Shown here: positions 5,801 through 10,374 of the stretch, one piece after another
Layout of the letters: each line of letters begins with the position of its first letter
Position numbering within the stretch: position 1 is the first letter of the stretch
From: JBOHCT01 sp050699055
GTDB taxonomy: Bacteria; Actinomycetota; Actinomycetes; Streptosporangiales; JBOHCT01
DNA: 10,374 nucleotides
NCBI GenBank assembly: GCA_050699055.1
Contig: JBOHCT010000158.1
Location: 1-10,374 of the forward strand
Direction of reading: 5' to 3'
Notes under the pieces: model-generated
Seen by the model: only the letters and a program-made list of their open reading frames with translations
What the model was told of the DNA's origin: nothing
The model's database searches: none
Made by a program: the position numbers and the translations under genes

Positions 5801-5813
5801 TGCGGCGACATGA
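5781..5813 (+). CDS. Mini-ORF immediately before nuoC (MSDTKVSAAT)
   Basis: Ten codons from ATG 5781 to TGA 5811-5813. The start overlaps the preceding mini-ORF and the stop overlaps the nuoC ATG, both as ATGA. AAGGTGAG at 5793-5800 inside it would serve as the ribosome-binding site for nuoC, 9 bases ahead. Whether the peptide is made is unknown. Confidence 0.3.
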   Translation: MSDTKVSAAT

Positions 5814-6562
5814 CTGGCAACGCCTCTGACAGGGGCTCTGACAACGCCCCGGACAGGGGCTCGGACAGGGGCTCGGACCTGCCGGAGCCGCGGCGCGGCA
5901 TGTTCGGCGTCACGGGCAGCGGGGACACCTCGGGGTACGGCCGCCTGGTCCGCCGCGAGCCGCCGAGGAGGTCCTCGCCCCGGCCGTACGGTGGCCCCGG
6001 CAGTGCTTCTGATCGGGGTCCCGATGGAGGGCGCGGGTACTTCGACGAGGTCGTCGACGAGCTCGAGCGGGTGGTCCCTGACTTCGGCGACGCGATCGAG
6101 CGGGTGGTCGTCCACCGTGGCGAGCTCACCCTGCACGTCAAGCGCGACCGTCTGGTGGAGGTGGCGACCAAGCTCCGCGACGAGCCGGCACTGCGCTTCG
6201 AGATGTGCGTCAACGTGTCGGGCGTCCACTACCCACGCGATGTCGGCGGCGAGTTGCACGCGGACTACGAGCTCCTTTCCATCACCCACAACCGCCGGCT
6301 GCGCCTCGAGGTGGCCTGCTCGGACGAGGACCCGCACCTCCCCTCCGTGGTCGGGGTCTATCCGACGGCCGACTGGCACGAACGCGAGACCTGGGACTTC
6401 TACGGCGTCGTCTTCGACGGTCACCCCGCCCTGACCCGTATCGAGATGCCCGACGACTGGCCGGGCCATCCGCAGCGCAAGGACTATCCGCTCGGGGGCG
6501 TGCCCGTCGAGTACCGCGGCGCGGAGGTCCCACCGCCCGAGGAGCGGAGGTCGTACGCATGA
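5810..6562 (+). CDS. nuoC: NADH-quinone oxidoreductase subunit C
   Basis: This 250-residue protein is the 30-kDa subunit of the connecting module of complex I. It carries no cofactor and packs against NuoD. The family signature is at the C-terminal end: ERETWDFYG (about residue 191) followed by MPDDWPGHPQRKDYPLGG. The conserved actinobacterial N-terminal piece MFGVTGSGDTSGYG starts at about residue 31. Ahead of it is a variable Asp/Gly/Ser/Arg-rich segment made of DRGS repeats, and a further SDRGPDGGRG lies near residue 66. The start at 5810 has AAGGTGAG 9 bases upstream and overlaps the mini-ORF stop. The gene ends 4 bases into nuoD (ATGA). Confidence 0.94.
   Translation: MTGNASDRGSDNAPDRGSDRGSDLPEPRRGMFGVTGSGDTSGYGRLVRREPPRRSSPRPYGGPGSASDRGPDGGRGYFDEVVDELERVVPDFGDAIERVVVHRGELTLHVKRDRLVEVATKLRDEPALRFEMCVNVSGVHYPRDVGGELHADYELLSITHNRRLRLEVACSDEDPHLPSVVGVYPTADWHERETWDFYGVVFDGHPALTRIEMPDDWPGHPQRKDYPLGGVPVEYRGAEVPPPEERRSYA
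5819..5878 (+). repeat. 24-bp/12-bp tandem repeat in the nuoC N-terminus
   Basis: Two 24-base units, 5819-5842 and 5843-5866, match at 21 of 24 positions and are followed by a half unit, AGGGGCTCGGAC (5867-5878). The repeat is in frame and encodes alternating D-R-G-S and D-N-A-P units. It precedes the conserved NuoC core, so it changes only the length of a disordered leader. Confidence 0.85.
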
Positions 6563-7950
6563 GCCAACAGACAGCGCATGAGCAGAGGCACGAGCACACC
6601 CACGAGCAGACGTACAACGTCCACGACCCGTACGCGGGGACCGAGGCGACAGAGGGGCGCGTCTTCACCGTCGCAGGCCAGGACTGGGACGACGTCGTCG
6701 CGGGTGTTGGCGGGGCCGACGGCGACTCCAGCGAGGAGCGGATCGTCGTCAACATGGGCCCGCAGCATCCGTCGACCCATGGGGTGCTGCGGCTCATCCT
6801 GACCCTCGACGGCGAGTCGGTGACAGAGGCGCGTGTCGTCATCGGGTACCTGCACACCGGGATCGAGAAGAACTGCGAGTACCGCACCTGGACGCAGGGT
6901 GTCACGTTCGTGACCCGGGCCGACTACCTCTCCCCGCTGTTCAACGAGGCCGCGTACGTCTTCGGGGTGGAGAAGCTGCTCGGCGTCACCGACCAGGTGC
7001 CCGACCGGGCGAACGTCGTCCGTGTGCTGTGCATGGAGCTGAACCGCCTCGCCTCCCACTTCGTGTGGCTCGGCACGGCCGGAATGGAGCTGGGCGCGAT
7101 CGCGCTCATGTTCTTCGGCTTCCGCGAGCGTGAGCTGGTCCTCGACATCCTCGAGATGATCACCGGGCTGCGGATGAACCACGGCTACTTCCGGCCCGGC
7201 GGCGTCTCCCAGGACCTCCCGCCCGGGGCGATCGATCGCATCCGCGAGCTGGCCCCGTTGCTGCGCAGGCGCATCACCGACTTCGAGAAGCTTCTCGACG
7301 AGAACAACATCTGGGTCGCCCGCACGAAGGGCATCGGCTACCTCGACCTGGCGGGCTGCACCGCGCTCGGGGCGACCGGACCCATCCTGCGGGCCACCGG
7401 GCTGCCGTGGGACCTGCGCAAGTCGCAGCCGTACTGCGGCTACGAGCAGTACGACTTCGACGTCATGACCGAAACCGGCTGCGACGCCTACTCCCGGTAC
7501 AAGATCCGGATTCGGGAGATGTACGAGTCGATCAAGATCATCGAGCAGTGCCTGGACAAGCTGAAGCCGGGGCCGGTGATGATCGCCGACAAGAAGATCG
7601 CCTGGCCGGCTCAGCTGGCGCTCGGCGCCGACGGCCTCGGCAACTCCCTCGACCACATCAAGCACATCATGGGCACCTCGATGGAGGCGCTGATCCATCA
7701 CTTCAAGCTCGTGACCGAAGGGTTCCGGGTGCCACCAGGCCAGGCATACGCCGCCGTCGAGTCTCCGCGCGGGGAACTCGGCTGCCATGTCGTGAGCGAC
7801 GGAGGCACCAGACCGTACCGTGTTCACCTGCGCGACCCTTCGTTCGTCAACCTCCAGGCCGTGCCGGCCATGTGCGAGGGCGGCCTGGTGGCCGACGTGA
7901 TCGCGTCCGTCGCGAGCATCGACCCGGTGATCGGCGGGGTGGACCGATGA
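6559..7950 (+). CDS. nuoD: NADH-quinone oxidoreductase subunit D
   Basis: This 463-residue, 49-kDa subunit forms the quinone-binding cavity with NuoB. Conserved parts include NMGPQHPSTHGVLRL (HPSTHG at 70-75, containing the loop His that contacts quinone), GYLHTGIEKNCEYRTWTQG (about 97-114), DYLSPLFNEAAY (about 122-133, containing the quinone-contacting Tyr123), and the family C-terminus DPSFVNLQAVPAMCEGG ending in SIDPVIGGVDR. The residue before DY is Ala where I expect Met in most homologues. The first 18 residues are a His/Glu/Gln-rich extension (AHEQRHEHTHEQ). The start overlaps nuoC by 4 bases and the end overlaps nuoE by 4 bases, implying coupled translation. Confidence 0.96.
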   Translation: MSQQTAHEQRHEHTHEQTYNVHDPYAGTEATEGRVFTVAGQDWDDVVAGVGGADGDSSEERIVVNMGPQHPSTHGVLRLILTLDGESVTEARVVIGYLHTGIEKNCEYRTWTQGVTFVTRADYLSPLFNEAAYVFGVEKLLGVTDQVPDRANVVRVLCMELNRLASHFVWLGTAGMELGAIALMFFGFRERELVLDILEMITGLRMNHGYFRPGGVSQDLPPGAIDRIRELAPLLRRRITDFEKLLDENNIWVARTKGIGYLDLAGCTALGATGPILRATGLPWDLRKSQPYCGYEQYDFDVMTETGCDAYSRYKIRIREMYESIKIIEQCLDKLKPGPVMIADKKIAWPAQLALGADGLGNSLDHIKHIMGTSMEALIHHFKLVTEGFRVPPGQAYAAVESPRGELGCHVVSDGGTRPYRVHLRDPSFVNLQAVPAMCEGGLVADVIASVASIDPVIGGVDR

Positions 7951-8681
7951 GCATCGCTGCGGAGGGACCCGGGGAGGGACCCGGGGAGGGACCCGGGGAG
8001 GGAACTGTGGAGTCGCCGTTCGGCGAGCGTACCCGCGCGGAGGCGCTGGAGATCGTCGCGCGTTACCCCGAGCCCGGCTCCGCGCTGCTGCCGCTGTTGC
8101 ATCTCGTGCAGTCCGAGGAGGGGTACGTGAACCCGGCCGGCATCGAGTTCTGCGCCGAGCTCGTCGGTTTCACGAACGCCGAGGTCACGGCCGTCGCGAC
8201 GTTCTACACGATGTTCAAGCGGCGCCTCGCTGGCGACTACCTTGTGAGCGTTTGCACAAACACTCTGTGCAACCTGCTCGGGGGCGAGGAGATCTACGAC
8301 ACGCTGAGGGAGTACCTTGGCGTCGGCCACAACGAGACGACCGACGACGGCACGATCACGCTCGAGCACGCCGAGTGCCTCGCCGCGTGCGACTACGCGC
8401 CGGTGGTCACCGTCAACTACGAGTTCTTCGACCAGCAGACGCCGCAGTCCGCGGTCGAGGTGGTGAACCGGCTGCGGTCGGGTGAGCCGCCGCCCCCGAC
8501 GCGGGGCGCGCCGCTCTGCGGGTTCAAGCAGGTCGAGCGTCTGCTCGCGGGCTTCCCCGACGAGCGCGAGGACGCCTTGGACGCGGGCGGCGTTGGCGGT
8601 GAGCCGACGCTCGCCGGCGTCCATCGGGCCGCCGAGCGTGGGGAGGCCGCACCTGCGGCGAACGAGACGAAGGAGGGCTGA
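7947..8681 (+). CDS. nuoE: NADH-quinone oxidoreductase subunit E
   Basis: This 24-kDa-type subunit of the NADH-oxidising module, 244 residues from ATG 7947, binds the off-path [2Fe-2S] cluster N1a. Its thioredoxin-like ligand pattern is intact: Cys103-x4-Cys108 (VCTNTLC) and Cys144-x3-Cys148 (ECLAAC). The helical N-terminal domain LLPLLHLVQSEEGYV is typical. The C-terminal tail after RGAPLCGFKQVERLLAGFPDE is the usual actinobacterial extension. ATG 7947 overlaps nuoD by ATGA, but an in-frame GTG at 8007 follows GGGGAGGG at close spacing and gives a family-like leader. The repeat between them, encoding GPGE units, may therefore be coding or leader. The gene ends with AAGGAGGGCTGA, which carries the ribosome-binding site for nuoF. 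Confidence 0.95.
   Translation: MSIAAEGPGEGPGEGPGEGTVESPFGERTRAEALEIVARYPEPGSALLPLLHLVQSEEGYVNPAGIEFCAELVGFTNAEVTAVATFYTMFKRRLAGDYLVSVCTNTLCNLLGGEEIYDTLREYLGVGHNETTDDGTITLEHAECLAACDYAPVVTVNYEFFDQQTPQSAVEVVNRLRSGEPPPPTRGAPLCGFKQVERLLAGFPDEREDALDAGGVGGEPTLAGVHRAAERGEAAPAANETKEG
7962..8003 (+). repeat. 12-bp tandem repeat at the nuoE start
   Basis: GAGGGACCCGGG is repeated three and a half times without mismatch (7962-8003), in frame, encoding E-G-P-G units. Each copy contains a GGGGAGGG-like purine run resembling a Shine-Dalgarno core. Perfect identity suggests recent expansion by slippage. Confidence 0.93.
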
Positions 8682-8682
8682 G

Positions 8683-9987
8683 GTGCCGCTCACACCGGTG
8701 CTCACGTGGCGCTGGGCCGAGGAGCGCCCGTGGCTGCTCGCGACCTACGAGCGCTTGGGCGGTTACGCGGGGCTGCGTCGGGCCCTGTCGATGGGGCCGG
8801 ACGAGGTCGTGCAGGTCGTCAAGGACTCCAATCTCCGCGGTCGAGGCGGCGCGGGGTTCCCCACCGGCGTGAAGTGGAGCTTCATGCCAAAGGACGCCGA
8901 CGAGCCAGCCGCGAAGCCCAGCTATCTCGTTGTCAACGCCGACGAGGGCGAACCGGGTACCTGTCGCGACGCCCCGGTGATGACGGCCGACCCGCACGCT
9001 CTCGTCGAAGGCGTCATCATCGGGTCGTACGCCATGCGCGCCCACCGGGCCTTCATCTACATCCGCGGGGAGCTGGTCCACGCGCGGCGCCGCCTCGACA
9101 ACGCCGTTCGCGAGGCCTACGCCGCCGGGTACCTCGGCACGGACATTCTCGGCTCCGGGTTCGACCTCGAGCTGGTCGTGCACTCGGGCGGGGGGGCCTA
9201 TGAGGCGGGCGAGGAGACCGCGCTCCTCGACTCCCTGGAGGGTTACCGCGCCCAGCCTCGGCTCAAGCCCCCGTTCCCCGCCCAGTCCGGGCTCTACGGC
9301 CTGCCCACGACCGTCAACAACGTCGGCACGCTCGCGAGCGTGCCGTGGATCCTGCGCTACGGCGCCGACTGGTGGAAGACCATGGGGCCGGAGAAGTGCG
9401 CCGGCACGAGCATCTACTCCGTGTCCGGACGGGTCCGCCGTCCCGGTCAGTACGAGGCGCCGCTCGGGACGACGCTGCGCGAGCTGCTCGACATGGCGGG
9501 AGGCATCCGCGATGGCCACGAGCTGAAGTTCTGGACGCCGGGCGGCTCGTCCACGCCGCTGCTCACCGCCGAGCACCTCGACGTGCCCCTCGACTTCGAC
9601 TCCATCACCGAGGTCGGGTCGATGAACGGCACCAACGCGGTCATGGTGTTCGACGAGACCGACTGCGTGGTCCGTGCCGCGAGACTCTGGAGCGAGTTCT
9701 ACGCGCACGAGTCCTGCGGCAAGTGCACGCCGTGTCGCGAGGGCACGTACTGGTACGTCCAGATCTACGAGCGGCTGGAGCGCGGCGAGGCCGACGAGCA
9801 GGACATCACCACGCTGCTCGACCTGTCGGACAACATCCTCGGCCGCGCGTTCTGCGCGCTCGGCGACGGCGCGGTGAGCCCGGTCACGTCGTCCATCAAG
9901 TACTTCCGCGACGAGTACGTCGCCCATTACGAGCAGGGCGGCTGTCCGTTCGCAAGAGATCGCGCACTCGCTGGGGTGTCCACCTGA
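8683..9987 (+). CDS. nuoF: NADH-quinone oxidoreductase subunit F
   Basis: This 434-residue, 51-kDa subunit binds NADH, FMN and [4Fe-4S] cluster N3, and is where NADH is oxidised. The nucleotide/FMN region includes GRGGAGFPTGVKW (53-65), NADEGEPGT (85-93) and GGGAYEAGEETALLDSLEG (about 169-187). Cluster N3 ligands are Cys345, Cys348 and Cys351 in SCGKCTPCREG, and Cys391 in FCALGDGA. Compared with the usual AYICGEETAL the Cys is Ala175, and the usual NNVE(T/S) reads NNVG. The start is GTG 8683, one base after the nuoE stop, with AGGAGGG 5 bases upstream; longer in-frame starts would lie inside nuoE. The stop shares its A with the nuoG ATG (TGATG). Confidence 0.96.
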   Translation: MPLTPVLTWRWAEERPWLLATYERLGGYAGLRRALSMGPDEVVQVVKDSNLRGRGGAGFPTGVKWSFMPKDADEPAAKPSYLVVNADEGEPGTCRDAPVMTADPHALVEGVIIGSYAMRAHRAFIYIRGELVHARRRLDNAVREAYAAGYLGTDILGSGFDLELVVHSGGGAYEAGEETALLDSLEGYRAQPRLKPPFPAQSGLYGLPTTVNNVGTLASVPWILRYGADWWKTMGPEKCAGTSIYSVSGRVRRPGQYEAPLGTTLRELLDMAGGIRDGHELKFWTPGGSSTPLLTAEHLDVPLDFDSITEVGSMNGTNAVMVFDETDCVVRAARLWSEFYAHESCGKCTPCREGTYWYVQIYERLERGEADEQDITTLLDLSDNILGRAFCALGDGAVSPVTSSIKYFRDEYVAHYEQGGCPFARDRALAGVST

Positions 9988-10374
9988 TGACCATCACGAC
10001 AGGCGCAGCAGGAGGCGGGCCGCCCGCAGAGAAGCGGCCGGACGAGGTGACCGTCACCATCGACGGCTTCACGACCAACGTGCCCAAGGGCACGCTGATC
10101 ATCCGCGCGGCCGAGCTGCTCGGCATCCAGATCCCGCGGTTCTGCGACCACCCGCTCCTCGATCCGGTGGGGGCGTGTCGGCAGTGCCTGGTCGAGGTGA
10201 CCGACGCCGGCAACGGGCGGCCGATGCCGAAGCCGCCCGCGTCGTGCACCCAGCCGGTGGCCGACGGAATGGTGATCAAGACCCAGCTCACCTCCGAGGT
10301 CGCCGACAAGGCGCAGCACGGGGTCATGGAGCTGCTGCTCATGAACCACCCCCTCGACTGCCCGGTCTGCGACA
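9987..10374 (+). CDS. nuoG: NADH-quinone oxidoreductase subunit G (5' part)
   Basis: The first 129 codons of the large FeS subunit; the gene continues past the window edge. The N-terminal ferredoxin-like domain begins at about residue 20 (DEVTVTIDGFTTNVPKGT). [2Fe-2S] cluster N1b ligands are visible in FCDHPLLDPVGACRQC and the later SCTQPV. The His-Cys region starting the N5 cluster domain follows, ending in NHPLDCPVCD at the edge. The first 19 residues are a Gly/Pro/Ala-rich leader (MTITTGAAGGGPPAEKRPD). The start overlaps the nuoF stop by one base. Length and C-terminal molybdopterin-type domain cannot be judged here. Confidence 0.95.
   Translation, partial: MTITTGAAGGGPPAEKRPDEVTVTIDGFTTNVPKGTLIIRAAELLGIQIPRFCDHPLLDPVGACRQCLVEVTDAGNGRPMPKPPASCTQPVADGMVIKTQLTSEVADKAQHGVMELLLMNHPLDCPVCD

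Noticed and set aside
5126..6469. Long minus-strand open frame opposite nuoB and nuoC
   Set aside because: The plus strand has complete NuoB and NuoC signatures; the antisense translation shows no recognisable domain.
1..10374. tRNA, rRNA, insertion sequence or prophage features
   Set aside because: No tRNA-like fold, transposase, integrase, or terminal inverted repeat with target duplication was seen on reading through; the region looks like stable chromosome.

Overview
The window is high-GC DNA with GTG starts, dense four-base gene overlaps and actinobacterial protein families. It reads as the chromosome of an actinomycete. A Streptosporangiales or Thermomonosporaceae-like host is a guess from overall style, not something the sequence proves. 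The core is a respiratory block. The late menaquinone genes (a menG/ubiE-type methyltransferase and a geranylgeranyl-reductase-family flavoprotein) lie directly upstream of the proton-pumping NADH:quinone oxidoreductase (complex I) operon. That operon is present as nuoA-B-C-D-E-F and the start of nuoG, which runs off the right edge.

Layout: positions 1-91 hold a possible C-terminal tail of an upstream gene and a perfect 17-bp-stem hairpin. Positions 92-1381 (minus) encode a secreted phospholipase D-like protein. Positions 1626-1931 (plus) encode a small DUF4229 membrane protein. Positions 2063-2335 (minus) encode a 90-residue conserved hypothetical protein. From 2433 everything is on the plus strand: a 41-bp tandem repeat leader, menG (2515-3219), the flavoprotein (3323-4636), a leader with a possible 37-codon ORF, nuoA (4767-5129), nuoB (5183-5737), a mini-ORF leader, nuoC (5810-6562), nuoD (6559-7950), nuoE (7947-8681), nuoF (8683-9987) and nuoG (9987 onward, partial).

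How the genes work together: MenG makes the final ring methylation of menaquinone. The flavoprotein probably saturates part of its isoprenoid tail. Complex I then reduces that quinone: NuoE, NuoF and NuoG form the NADH-oxidising, FeS-carrying arm, NuoB, NuoC and NuoD the quinone-reducing connecting module, and NuoA the first membrane subunit. All expected Fe-S cysteine motifs in NuoB, E, F and G (as far as visible) are intact.

The most unusual signal is in the gene leaders. The start codons of menG, nuoA and nuoC each overlap, through ATGA, the stop of an upstream short ORF. At menG and nuoC two such mini-ORFs are chained in series. The mini-ORFs share a related GC-rich repeat (peptides MSDRKAEPELEPVA twice, and MSEAEPELAR), and a degenerate copy lies in the nuoA leader. 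NuoC and NuoE also carry 12-nt-period repeats just inside their start codons. This may be a dispersed small repeat that settles at translation starts, or a translational relay setting subunit ratios. Nothing else here looks like a novel defence, mobile or biosynthetic system; the enzymes are conventional.
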